Source: Eubacteriales bacterium
Lineage (GTDB): Bacteria > Bacillota > Clostridia > Oscillospirales > Butyricicoccaceae
NCBI GenBank assembly: GCA_030524205.1
Contig: JAUNGZ010000009.1
Location: 1 to 64,000, forward strand
Direction of reading: 5' to 3'
DNA: 64,000 nt
Positions 42,964 through 54,209 of the stretch are shown one piece after another. The notes under the pieces were generated by a model. The model was not told where the DNA came from and did not search any database. It was given only the letters and a program-made list of their open reading frames with translations. How positions within the stretch are numbered: the stretch's first letter is position 1; every line of letters starts with the position of its first letter. Made by a program: the position numbers and the translations under genes.

Positions 42964-42997
42964 CCCCCGGCCGAGTGCGGCCGGGGGATTCTTTTTT
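42964..42997 (+). terminator. Intrinsic terminator
   Basis: 10-bp stem CCCCCGGCCG, loop AGTG, followed by ATTCTTTTTT. Confidence 0.9.
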
Positions 42998-43018
42998 GCG
43001 AAAAAACAGGCAAAACGC

Positions 43019-43047
43019 TTGAAAAAAACGCCGAAATCACATAGAAT
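43019..43047 (+). promoter_or_regulatory. Promoter of trmL-degV
   Basis: TTGAAA, 17-base spacer, TAGAAT. Confidence 0.65.
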
Positions 43048-43079
43048 AGAAACGTACTTTTGAGGGAAAGAGGAAAAAT

Positions 43080-43568
43080 ATGCTGCATATTGTTCTGGTC
43101 GAGCCCGAAATACCGCAGAATACCGGCAACATCGCCCGCACCTGCGCGGCGACGGGGTGTGTGCTGCATCTGGTCGAGCCGCTGGGCTTCAAGCTGGATG
43201 ATAAAAAGATGAAGCGCGCCGGGCTGGATTACTGGCATCTGCTCGATGTGCGCATTCATAAAAATTTGGACGAATTTTTCCGCGAAAACCCGTCCGGCCG
43301 CTATTTTTACGCGACGACGAAAGCGCCCCGCGCCTATCACGAAGCAGAATACCGCGACGGCGATTACCTGCTGTTCGGCAGGGAGACCAAGGGACTGCCC
43401 GAGCCGCTGCTTGTCGAGCACCCGGAGCGCTGCGTCCGCATCCCGATGCGCGAGGGCGCGCGCAGCCTCAACCTATCCAATTCGGTGGCGGTGGTCGTCT
43501 ACGAGGCGCTGCGGCAGACCGGCTTTGAGAATTTGAAAATGGCGGGGCCGTTCCCGTCCGGCGGATAA
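43080..43568 (+). CDS. trmL: tRNA (cytidine/uridine-34 2'-O)-methyltransferase
   Basis: SPOUT-class enzyme methylating the wobble ribose of tRNA-Leu. The 162-residue protein has NTGNIARTCAATGCVLHLVE near residue 15, LLFGRETKGLPEPLL near 97 and the knot segment IPMREGARSLNLSNSVAVVV near 121, all family signatures. AGAGG ribosome binding site. Twelve bases separate it from the DegV gene. Confidence 0.94.
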   Translation: MLHIVLVEPEIPQNTGNIARTCAATGCVLHLVEPLGFKLDDKKMKRAGLDYWHLLDVRIHKNLDEFFRENPSGRYFYATTKAPRAYHEAEYRDGDYLLFGRETKGLPEPLLVEHPERCVRIPMREGARSLNLSNSVAVVVYEALRQTGFENLKMAGPFPSGG

Positions 43569-43579
43569 AAGGAGAAACC

Positions 43580-44455
43580 ATGGAAAAAATACATATCCTG
43601 ACCGATTCGGCAGCCGATATTCCGGAAGCGCAGGTCGAGGCGCACGGCATTGAGATCACGCCCATCACGGTCACGCACGAGGGACGCACCTTCCGCGAGT
43701 ATTACGATATCACGGCAGAGGAGTACTGGAAGCTGCTGGAAACCAGCCGCGAGATCCCCGCGACCGCGATGGTGACGCCCGCGCAGTTTCTCGATTCCTA
43801 CCGGCGCGCCGCCGAGCGCGGCTGCACGCATATTCTGGGCGTGCTGATCAACGGAAACGGCTCGGGCACGTATCAGGCCGCCTGCATGGCGCGCGATATG
43901 TTTTATGACGAATACGGCAGGGACATGCGCATCGAGCTGCTCGATTCGCAGACCTATACCTTCATTTACGGCCATATCGTCGTGCTTGCCGCCGAGCTGC
44001 GCGACGCGGGCGACAGCTTCGAGGCCATCCTCAGCGTGGTGAAAAGCCGTCTGAACCGTGTGGAGGCTTTTTTGGGCGTGTACAGCCTGCAGCACCTGAA
44101 GAAATCCGGCCGGATTTCGGGCGGCGCGGCGTTCGTCGGCGAGGCGCTCGGCCTCAAGCCGGTCAGCCACGTGTACGCGGGCGCGGTAAACGTGTGCGAC
44201 AAGGTGCGCGGCGAAAAGGCGCTGGTGTCGGGCATTATCAAAAAGGTGTCCGCGCGGGTCGTCCAGCCGGAAAAACAGACCGCGATCCTGCTCTACGGCG
44301 ACGTGCCCGACGAGCGGGTCGACGAGCTGGAAAAACGCCTGTTTACCGAAATCGGTTTTATGGGCGTCACGCGCTGCCCGATCGGGCCGTCGGTCATCAC
44401 CAACACCGGACCGCAGGCGATTGCGGTTGCATTTTACGGTCCGCCGCGCGTTTAA
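43580..44455 (+). CDS. DegV-family fatty-acid-binding protein
   Basis: 291-residue two-domain protein. The start KIHILTDSAADIPEAQVEAH contains the conserved DSAAD. TAMVTPAQFLDSYRRAAERG is near residue 58, the fatty-acid-contact region NGNGSGTYQAACMARDMF near 92 and the C-terminal GPSVITNTGPQAIAVAFYG near 271. Some DegV proteins supply fatty acids to FakA. No fakA is nearby, and members of this family are usually multiple per genome. Confidence 0.9.
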   Translation: MEKIHILTDSAADIPEAQVEAHGIEITPITVTHEGRTFREYYDITAEEYWKLLETSREIPATAMVTPAQFLDSYRRAAERGCTHILGVLINGNGSGTYQAACMARDMFYDEYGRDMRIELLDSQTYTFIYGHIVVLAAELRDAGDSFEAILSVVKSRLNRVEAFLGVYSLQHLKKSGRISGGAAFVGEALGLKPVSHVYAGAVNVCDKVRGEKALVSGIIKKVSARVVQPEKQTAILLYGDVPDERVDELEKRLFTEIGFMGVTRCPIGPSVITNTGPQAIAVAFYGPPRV

Positions 44456-44507
44456 AACGAATTGGGCATATTGTTTAATTTTTCACAATTATTTCCCGCA
44501 AAACGCA

Positions 44508-44544
44508 AAAATCCTCTAAAAGATTGCTTTCTGGTGAGGATTTT
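44508..44544 (+). terminator. Possible terminator hairpin
   Basis: 9-bp stem AAAATCCTC with a 19-base loop, lying between degV and the pgk promoter. Confidence 0.5.
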
Positions 44545-44555
44545 CGCAAATTTGC

Positions 44556-44584
44556 TTGCTAAGTGCAGGGAAAACGAGTATAAT
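44556..44584 (+). promoter_or_regulatory. Promoter of pgk
   Basis: TTGCTA, 17-base spacer, TATAAT. The transcript would have an 80-base leader before AAGGAG. Confidence 0.75.
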
Positions 44585-44671
44585 TTTGTCTTGGAAGCGG
44601 AATTCTTCAAGTGAGAACGCCGCAATTTCGGCTCGTATCGCAAATTTTTATATCTTGAAGGAGATGTATAT

Positions 44672-45862
44672 ATGCAGTACAACAAAAAGAGCGTCGAAGA
44701 CATCGACGTAAACGGTAAAAAAGTTATCGTCCGCTGCGATTTTAATGTTCCGCAGGATGAAAACGGCCGCATTACGGACGATAAGCGCATTGTTGCGTCG
44801 CTCGAAACGATCAAGTACCTGCTCGGCCACAACGCGGCCGTTATCCTGTGCTCGCACCTCGGCCGTCCGAAGGGCGAGTTCAACATGAAGTATACGCTCG
44901 CGCCCGTCGCGGAGCGCCTGTCGGAGCTGCTGAAGACCGACGTCAAGCTCGCAAAGGACGTTGTCGGCCCGGACGCGAAGGCGCTGGCCGCCGCGGTCAA
45001 GCCCGGCGAGGCGATCCTGCTGGAAAACGTCCGCTTTGAAAAGGGCGAAGAGAAGAACGACGCGGCGCTGGCGAGGGAAATGGCGTCCATGGCGGAAATC
45101 TACGTCAACGACGCGTTCGGCACCGCGCACCGCGCGCACGCCTCGACCGCCGGCATCGCCGATTACCTGCCCGCCGTCTGCGGCTTCCTGATCAACAAGG
45201 AAATCTCCATCATGGGCAAGGCGCTGTCCGATCCGGCCCGCCCGTTTGTCGCCATTCTGGGCGGCGCGAAGGTTTCCGATAAAATCAACGTCATCAACAA
45301 CCTGATCGACAAGTGCGACACCGTCATCATCGGCGGCGGCATGGCCTACACCTTCTCCAAGGCGAAGGGCGGCTCGATCGGCACCTCGCTGTGCGAGGAG
45401 GATAAGCTGGAGCTTGCTCTGGGCCTGATCAAGAAGGCGGAGGACAAGGGCGTTAAGCTGCTGCTGCCGCTTGACACCGTGTGCGGCGACCACTTCGGCG
45501 CGGATGCTGAGCCGGCGGTCTACGAGGCAGGCAAGCTGCCCGACGACATGATGGGTCTGGACATCGGCCCCAAGACGGTCGAGCTGTTCTCGAACGCGGT
45601 CGCGGACGCGGGCACGGTCGTCTGGAACGGCCCGATGGGCGTGTTCGAGTTCGATAAGTTCGCGGTCGGCACCAAGGCGGTGGCCAAGGCGATCGCGGGC
45701 TCCAAGGCGGTTTCGATCATCGGCGGCGGCGACTCGGCCGCGGCGGTCGAAAAGCTGGGCTTTGCCGATAAGATGACCCATATCTCCACCGGCGGCGGCG
45801 CGTCGCTCGAGTTCCTCGAGGGCCTCGAGCTGCCGGGCATCGCGTGCCTTGAGGATAAATAA
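44672..45862 (+). CDS. pgk: Phosphoglycerate kinase
   Basis: Glycolytic ATP-forming step. The 396-residue protein has [20 protein letters not shown] near residue 17, [14 protein letters not shown] near 58, [20 protein letters not shown] near 192 and the nucleotide-binding [20 protein letters not shown] near 351. Heads the pgk-tpiA-gpmI-eno run; gapA is not adjacent. Repeat copy 10 separates it from tpiA. Confidence 0.97.
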   Translation: MQYNKKSVEDIDVNGKKVIVRCDFNVPQDENGRITDDKRIVASLETIKYLLGHNAAVILCSHLGRPKGEFNMKYTLAPVAERLSELLKTDVKLAKDVVGPDAKALAAAVKPGEAILLENVRFEKGEEKNDAALAREMASMAEIYVNDAFGTAHRAHASTAGIADYLPAVCGFLINKEISIMGKALSDPARPFVAILGGAKVSDKINVINNLIDKCDTVIIGGGMAYTFSKAKGGSIGTSLCEEDKLELALGLIKKAEDKGVKLLLPLDTVCGDHFGADAEPAVYEAGKLPDDMMGLDIGPKTVELFSNAVADAGTVVWNGPMGVFEFDKFAVGTKAVAKAIAGSKAVSIIGGGDSAAAVEKLGFADKMTHISTGGGASLEFLEGLELPGIACLEDK

Positions 45863-45863
45863 A

Positions 45864-46060
45864 TTCGATTGAAAGCACGCTTTCAATCGAGGCGGTTTTG
45901 CCGGGGCTTTGCCCCGGACAAAACCGGACGGAAAAAAGTTCCGACAAGCGAAACTTTTTATCCGTCTTGTATAAAAACCCACGCGCATGTCGCGGGTTTT
46001 TATGAAAATCACCGCGAGGCGGCGATTTTCTGTTAAAATGGCGCGCTTCGCGCGCGGAGG
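45864..46060 (+). repeat. Modular hairpin element, copy 10
   Basis: Plus-strand copy, two bases after the pgk stop. P1 TCGATTGAAAGC (45865-45876 with its complement). Middle hairpins GGTTTTGCCGGGG/CCCCGGACAAAACC and GACGGAAAAAAGTTCCG...ACTTTTTATCCGTC. The central hairpin AAAAACCCACG, GCATGT, CGCGGGTTTTTA is at 45971-46002, then GAAAATCACCGC...GCGGCGATTTTC and the end stem GCGCGCTTCGCGCGC. The rest of the gap has TATAAT at 46127-46132 with a poor -35, a possible tpiA promoter. Confidence 0.8.
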
Positions 46061-46185
46061 CAAGGCGTGCGGCGCTATGACGCGCACGGAGACTATGCTT
46101 TATACCGGAACGGGCTTCCGTTCCGTTATAATACATAAACAGTTAGGACGGTAGGCCGTCTGAAGTTTGAAAGGGGTAAAACCAA

Positions 46186-46956
46186 ATGAATCGCAGATAC
46201 CGTAAGACCATCATCGCCGGCAACTGGAAGATGAACAAAACGCCGGCCGAGGCAAAGGCCCTCATCGAGGAAATGAAGCCGCTGCTTTCCAAGACCAAGT
46301 GGTGCGAGATGGTTCTTTGCGTGCCGTTTACCGATATTCAGGTTGCCGTTAAGGCTGCAAAGGGCTCCAAGATTGCCATCGGTGCGGAGAATATGCATTT
46401 TGAGAAATCCGGCGCGTTCACCGGCGAAATTTCCGCCGACATGCTCAAGGAGCTGGGCGTCAAGTACGTGATCATCGGCCACTCCGAGCGCCGCCAGTAT
46501 TTCAACGAGACCGACGAGGCCTGCAACAAGAAGGTGCTCGTCGCGCTGGAGAACGGCCTGCGCCCGATCCTGTGCGTCGGCGAATCGCTGACCGAGCGCG
46601 AGCAGGACGTGACCATGGAAGTGATCCGCAAGCAGATCAAGATCGCTTTGCAGGGCGTTGCCGTGGAGGATATCAAGAAGGTCGTTATCGCCTATGAGCC
46701 CATCTGGGCCATCGGCACCGGCAAGACCGCTACCGCCGAGCAGGCCGGCGAGGTCTGCGGCGCGATCCGCGACTGCCTGCGCGAGAAGTACGGCGCGCGC
46801 GCGGCCCGCGGCATCACGGTTCAGTACGGCGGTTCGATGAACGCCAAGAACGCGGCCGAGCTGCTTGCCCAGCCCGACGTCGACGGCGGCCTGATCGGCG
46901 GCGCCTCCCTGAAGAGCGCTGACTTCGCGACCATCATCGAAGCAGCCAACCAATAA
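46186..46956 (+). CDS. tpiA: Triosephosphate isomerase
   Basis: Interconverts dihydroxyacetone phosphate and glyceraldehyde 3-phosphate. The 256-residue TIM barrel has [20 protein letters not shown] near residue 8, the catalytic His in [14 protein letters not shown] near 98, the catalytic Glu and loop 6 in [20 protein letters not shown] near 170 and the phosphate-binding YGGSMN and [10 protein letters not shown] at the end. Confidence 0.97.
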   Translation: MNRRYRKTIIAGNWKMNKTPAEAKALIEEMKPLLSKTKWCEMVLCVPFTDIQVAVKAAKGSKIAIGAENMHFEKSGAFTGEISADMLKELGVKYVIIGHSERRQYFNETDEACNKKVLVALENGLRPILCVGESLTEREQDVTMEVIRKQIKIALQGVAVEDIKKVVIAYEPIWAIGTGKTATAEQAGEVCGAIRDCLREKYGARAARGITVQYGGSMNAKNAAELLAQPDVDGGLIGGASLKSADFATIIEAANQ

Positions 46957-47064
46957 GATAAAGAATGCGGCAAAGGGCGTCTGTTTCCCGCGCCGCACCG
47001 CGGGAGGGGACATCGGAGTAATACGTTGTCCCCTTTCGCCCGCTTCTGTAAAGGAGTTTAGCGT

Positions 47065-50423
<3,359 letters not shown>

Positions 50424-50435
50424 GAATGGCATGAA

Positions 50436-50465
50436 AAAGCCGCTCACCGGAAGGTGAGCGGCTTT
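50436..50465. terminator. Bidirectional terminator between eno and the minus-strand gene
   Basis: 13-bp stem AAAGCCGCTCACC, loop GGAA. A inverted copy of its core lies at 50849-50880. Confidence 0.85.
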
Positions 50466-50467
50466 AT

Positions 50468-50728
50468 TTATGAAAACATATTCCAAACCGCACGGATGAA
50501 CAGCGCGGCCGCCATCAGGAGAATCACAATTTTGACGACTGGCCCAAATTCCCGTTCGGGCCAATATTTTTGGTCGAGCAGGAACAAAACGAACGTGAAA
50601 CAGGTTAAAAGCAGCGATGAAAGGCTTCCGGCAGGGAAAAGACCGTAGGAAAACAGGATATCCAGCCAAAAAAACACCATCAGAACCGCCCAGAAAATAT
50701 GGACTGCTTTTAAAACGGTGAGTCTCAA
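50468..50728 (-). CDS. Small membrane protein, unknown function
   Basis: 86 residues with three or so hydrophobic segments (TVLKAVHIFWAVLMVFFWLD; LSSLLLTCFTFVLFLLDQKY; VVKIVILLMAAALFIRAVWN), no recognised family. I chose TTG 50728 because GGAAGGAG lies eight bases upstream; a longer frame upstream runs through the promoter. It has its own promoter (50778-50806) and is bracketed by two inverted copies of one terminator hairpin. Confidence 0.72.
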   Translation of the reverse strand: MRLTVLKAVHIFWAVLMVFFWLDILFSYGLFPAGSLSSLLLTCFTFVLFLLDQKYWPEREFGPVVKIVILLMAAALFIRAVWNMFS

Positions 50729-50777
50729 TGGTTCCGCTCCTTCCGTGGGATAAGTGCGATTAAAATTTCCTATATTT

Positions 50778-50806
50778 ACCATACCGCGCGCCGCCGGGTT
50801 TGTCAA
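50778..50806 (-). promoter_or_regulatory. Promoter of the 86-residue membrane protein gene
   Basis: Minus strand TTGACA, 17-base spacer, TATGGT. Confidence 0.7.
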
Positions 50807-50848
50807 TGCGGAAAAAAGCGGCGGTGGGCTGAAATGCGAGAGAGGGAG

Positions 50849-50880
50849 AAGCCGCTCACCTTCCGGTGAGCGGCTTTTTT
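50849..50880. terminator. Inverted copy of the eno terminator
   Basis: Core GCCGCTCACC, loop TTCC, GGTGAGCGGC, the exact reverse complement of the 24-base core at 50439-50462. It follows the end of the minus-strand secreted-protein gene. Confidence 0.8.
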
Positions 50881-50904
50881 AATGAATTGTCAATAAATTA
50901 ATAT

Positions 50905-51726
50905 TTAATCGCCATACACTACTTGTTCAAATTGCTCAACTGCTTCCTGTACATCGGCGTTGTTGATGCCGCTAGAAGCAATAGAAATTTCGCTTGTTTT
51001 TAGCCACCGACCATCTTCGTCGGGTTCGTAAGTGTCGAGATGGTTCATAAGAGAAGCATCCTGCTTCATAGCATACAGCAAGGTTCTGGAGTTGTTCAAA
51101 AAACCAAAGGTTTTTGAATCACCAGCCTTAATGTCATGCTGCGCGACAACCTGCATAACAATATCTTGAATATCGTTCTCATAACTATCTAGGCTCTCTA
51201 AATCTGTAATCGGAATACTCTCAAAATCAGTTAAGTCAAGATCGAATGTATTGATAATATCTTCAGTACGTGCATCAATCGTATCCTGCAACTGATCATA
51301 AGCATATCTCTGCGCACTATTCATGTTACTGGAGCGAGAAAAGGATTTGTTGGTGTAACAGTGATCCCTAAATGCCGGATTCCCCATATCCCATGCGGTA
51401 TCGGGAGTGAGCCATACGAATCCGACGCCGCGTCCAACACATTTCGAAGGGAGTGCCGACAGGGACTTTACAGCATGAGCATAGCATGACGAAGCGTTTG
51501 TTGCCTGATATTCAGAGCCATCCGCAACCGTGCTACCGTAATCGTCCTCAATCCAAGATTTTGCATAAAGATAGGCTTTCGTATCGGCTGTAACGGCTGT
51601 TTGATAAGCGGCATCGGTGCTTGTAGTAATCCATTTACCACTTACCCGAGCGGTCAAAGCGAATGCACTGACTGTTACAGCTGCGCAGATCAAAATCAAA
51701 CAAACGACCCGTTTTTTCAAATTCAT
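50905..51726 (-). CDS. Secreted protein, unknown function
   Basis: 273 residues. Signal peptide at residues 1-24 or so (MNLKKRVVCLILICAAVTVS then AFA). The mature part is rich in Asp/Ser/Thr, with CYAHAVKSLSALPSKCVGRG and NPAFRDHCYTNKSFSRSSNM, so four cysteines might pair. I recognise no domain. ATG 51726 follows AGGAGG. Codon use is visibly more AT-rich than the core genes. It is transcribed divergently from the PadR gene from its own good promoter. Confidence 0.72.
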   Translation of the reverse strand: MNLKKRVVCLILICAAVTVSAFALTARVSGKWITTSTDAAYQTAVTADTKAYLYAKSWIEDDYGSTVADGSEYQATNASSCYAHAVKSLSALPSKCVGRGVGFVWLTPDTAWDMGNPAFRDHCYTNKSFSRSSNMNSAQRYAYDQLQDTIDARTEDIINTFDLDLTDFESIPITDLESLDSYENDIQDIVMQVVAQHDIKAGDSKTFGFLNNSRTLLYAMKQDASLMNHLDTYEPDEDGRWLKTSEISIASSGINNADVQEAVEQFEQVVYGD

Positions 51727-51796
51727 CTTAAATCCTCCTTCATATTCTGTCAACTTCTAATCCTACCAACAAACTGTGCACCGTTTGTCTGATTTC

Positions 51797-51825
51797 ACTA
51801 TAATCCAAGAGAAAGCAGATGTCAA
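51797..51825 (-). promoter_or_regulatory. Promoter of the secreted-protein gene
   Basis: Minus strand TTGACA, 17-base spacer, TATAGT. Confidence 0.8.
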
Positions 51826-51967
51826 GAATTATGCATATTTATCAATGTTAAATATAGAGACCGATGTATCTAATGATGTGAGAACACGGTCATAAAAATT
51901 GTGTATTATTTTCCAATGTTATATATTGACCTAATCAGAAAGTTGTGGTACTATAATCCCAACAAAC

Positions 51968-52360
51968 ATGTTTGGTGGCCAAATGAAGAAAGACAAGCAG
52001 TCCCCGAAGGAAACAGGCCACTCCTTTGAGGATTATTTCAAACGGGCAGTTAACCCTCTGTTTGTGCTTTTGCTGCTTTCTGAGCGGCCAATGTATGTAT
52101 ATGAAATGGCGCAGGAGCTGGAAAAACGAAGCGATGGTGCATATACCATTTCCTTGCTGTATCCGGTGATTTACCGCCTTTCGTCGCAGGGTTATATCCG
52201 TGACGGCCAAAAAGTAATATCGGCGGATAACCGTGTTCGTCAGTACTATGAGATTACACCCGAAGGGGCGTCTTATTTGCTGCAAATTCAGGATGTTTAT
52301 GACCAAATGTCTGCCGTGGTAAAGCAAATACGCGACAGCAGCGGGGGGATCGTGAAATGA
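51968..52360 (+). CDS. PadR-family transcriptional regulator
   Basis: 130 residues with the PadR winged helix: LFVLLLLSERPMYVYEMAQE near residue 31, YTISLLYPVIYRLSSQGYIR near 59, and the wing DNRVRQYYEITPEGASYL near 86. PadR proteins usually repress a divergent or downstream membrane or efflux gene and respond to small molecules. The upstream 240 bases are AT-rich with TATAAT at 51952-51957 and repeated AATGTTA(A)ATATA-like words that could be the operator. It overlaps the next gene by four bases. Confidence 0.88.
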   Translation: MFGGQMKKDKQSPKETGHSFEDYFKRAVNPLFVLLLLSERPMYVYEMAQELEKRSDGAYTISLLYPVIYRLSSQGYIRDGQKVISADNRVRQYYEITPEGASYLLQIQDVYDQMSAVVKQIRDSSGGIVK

Positions 52361-52725
52361 CGGAGAGCAAAGCGATCCGCCGTTATACGCGCGCTGTGTC
52401 GCGGGAGTTGTGCTGTTCAAAATCTACCAGACGGCGTTTGCTCGACGGTTTGCGGCAGGAACTGGAGGAATACGCGGGGCTCGATTACGAGCGGTTGTGT
52501 GATGAATTCGGTATGCCTGCCCAGACCGCGGCGCAGTTGATGGATACAATTTTAGAAAATGAAGTGCGTTCTGCTCGTCGTACAAAACATATACGATTTA
52601 CAGCAATAATAGTGGTATTAGTTATGCTGATCGTATGCGTAGGAGGCTACGCGCTGGATAAATACATGAAGTATGGAAAATCTGGCACGTTTGTAGTTGT
52701 GGTAGAAGATATTAAAACATGGTAA
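52357..52725 (+). CDS. PadR-associated small membrane protein
   Basis: 122 residues. The N-terminal helical part (SKSTRRRLLDGLRQELEEYA and FGMPAQTAAQLMDTILENEV) resembles the short HAAS-type region that accompanies PadR regulators in Bacillota. One membrane segment lies near 82-101 (FTAIIVVLVMLIVCVGGYAL), with a short outside tail. Coupled to PadR by an ATGA overlap. Likely a co-regulator or signalling partner; no enzyme motif is visible. Confidence 0.68.
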   Translation: MTESKAIRRYTRAVSRELCCSKSTRRRLLDGLRQELEEYAGLDYERLCDEFGMPAQTAAQLMDTILENEVRSARRTKHIRFTAIIVVLVMLIVCVGGYALDKYMKYGKSGTFVVVVEDIKTW

Positions 52726-52735
52726 GGTGAATGTA

Positions 52736-53158
52736 ATGCGGAAAATTTTAAGTTTGGTTTTGTGTGCGGTGCTTTCTTTTGGGATGCTGCCGACATCGTT
52801 TGCAGTAACAGAAGAGAAAATTGATTTAGGCGATGGCTTTTATATGGTTATTGAGCGTCCGGAGGAAGGGATTTCGACTTACGCGCTGCGAAATGCTTCG
52901 AAAGACGCTACCGTGTATTATAGCGATACCAAAGTTGGTACTATGACGGTTACTGCGCAGTTCACCTATTCTAGTTCTGGAGTATCGGTGAATAGCAAGT
53001 CCTGCACTGCTTCTGGCGCCAACGGCTGGTCAGTAAAGGATAAGTGGACCTCCGGCACTACCAATCAGGTTACCGGTTATGCTACGTTCTCCAACGGTTC
53101 CACGTCGAAAACTGCGCCGCTGTCTATCACCTGCGACAAAAACGGCAACATCACTTAA
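52736..53158 (+). CDS. Small secreted beta-rich protein, unknown function
   Basis: 140 residues with a clear signal peptide (MRKILSLVLCAVLSFGMLPT then SFA). The mature part of about 115 residues is rich in Ser/Thr/Gly with alternating strands (GTMTVTAQFTYSSSGVSVNS, ATFSNGSTSKTAPLSITCDK) and two cysteines likely to form a disulfide. I do not recognise the family. ATG 52736 is six bases after AAGGTG. Third gene of the PadR unit, so probably the regulated product. Confidence 0.72.
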   Translation: MRKILSLVLCAVLSFGMLPTSFAVTEEKIDLGDGFYMVIERPEEGISTYALRNASKDATVYYSDTKVGTMTVTAQFTYSSSGVSVNSKSCTASGANGWSVKDKWTSGTTNQVTGYATFSNGSTSKTAPLSITCDKNGNIT

Positions 53159-53183
53159 ATTTAACCACTTCTTCAATCCTATA

Positions 53184-53215
53184 AAAAGCCGCTCTCCGTT
53201 TGGAGAGCGGCTTTT
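53184..53215. terminator. Bidirectional terminator
   Basis: 14-bp stem AAAAGCCGCTCTCC, loop GTTT, placed between the convergent PadR unit and the phage cassette; close in sequence to the two hairpins at 50436 and 50849. Confidence 0.88.
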
Positions 53216-53239
53216 CCGTTCTATTAGGCGCGGGTCATT

Positions 53240-54193
53240 CTAGTATCCGGCCTTCCAGCGCTGCAAAGCAAGGGTCGCGCTTTTATAGCTGGCGTCCGCC
53301 GTCGGCGTGCCCGCCGGAACGCCGAGGATGGCGGCGTCGCTCTGTTGAACGTAGCCCGCGGCCTTCCAGCGGTTAAACGCCTGCTCATACGCCTGCTTCT
53401 GCGCGCTCGACTGCGCCGCGGCGGCCGCGGACTCCGCATCGGCGGCGTACTGCCGGTAGCCGAGCGTGGGCGTGCCGTTCAGAAAGCCGGTCAGTCCGGC
53501 GACCGACAGGCCGTAATCGCGGTCTGCGTTGAACTGCGTCAGCGCCGCCTGCGCCTGCTGCAAGGCCGCGCTCGCTTGGGAGGAGTAGTAATCGCTCGAC
53601 AGCGCGGCCTCCCGATCGGCGGCGTCCGCCTCGGCGGCGGCGCGGGCGGACAGTCTGGCCTGACCGAGCGCGTTGAGGTCGCCGCGGTACTGGTTGTCGA
53701 TGGAAATGCGGCTGGTTTCGGCGGCGCCCGAGGTTGCGGCGGCGTTCCGCGCGCCCATGTTCAGGCCGAGCGCAGCCAGCTTTTCCTCGTTTGAGAGCAC
53801 CGACTGACGGGCGTTGATGTCGGTCTGCCTCATGCCCGCCGTGTAGTCCGTCTCAATCGAGGACAGATTGCTTTGCAGCCGCTGCGCGATGCGGCGGCGT
53901 TCGTTTTCAAAGCGCTGTAAACGGGCGCGCTCCGCCGCGTCGTACAGGCCGGCGACGCTCAGGCTGCCGCGCGAGCCGCTGACCGAGTTCGACACCTTTG
54001 CCGTGCTGGACGACGTGTACGGCCGGTAACTGCCCGACCAAGTCGAGACCGCGTCGTTGGACGCGACCTTGCCCGCCAGCCCTTCCGCGTCGATCTTGCT
54101 CTGCCGCTCGGCAAGCAGCTCCTGCCGCTTGCCCGCGTCCGAGGTGTTCGCGATGGCTTCCGAATAGTCGAAATCCTTTTTGTAGCTTGCCAT
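53240..54193 (-). CDS. Alanine-rich coiled-coil phage virion protein
   Basis: 317 residues, very rich in Ala, Gln and Ser with heptad-like stretches (about residues 85-245: AERARLQRFENERRRIAQRL, QASAALQQAQAALTQFNADR). It starts SYKKDFDYSEAIANTSDAGK. No enzyme motif. Being the last gene of the head cassette and coiled-coil in character, it may be an internal or ejection-type virion protein or a short tail component. Function inferred from place and composition only. Confidence 0.65.
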   Translation of the reverse strand: MASYKKDFDYSEAIANTSDAGKRQELLAERQSKIDAEGLAGKVASNDAVSTWSGSYRPYTSSSTAKVSNSVSGSRGSLSVAGLYDAAERARLQRFENERRRIAQRLQSNLSSIETDYTAGMRQTDINARQSVLSNEEKLAALGLNMGARNAAATSGAAETSRISIDNQYRGDLNALGQARLSARAAAEADAADREAALSSDYYSSQASAALQQAQAALTQFNADRDYGLSVAGLTGFLNGTPTLGYRQYAADAESAAAAAQSSAQKQAYEQAFNRWKAAGYVQQSDAAILGVPAGTPTADASYKSATLALQRWKAGY

Positions 54194-54209
54194 AGGTTTC
54201 CTCCTTTCT

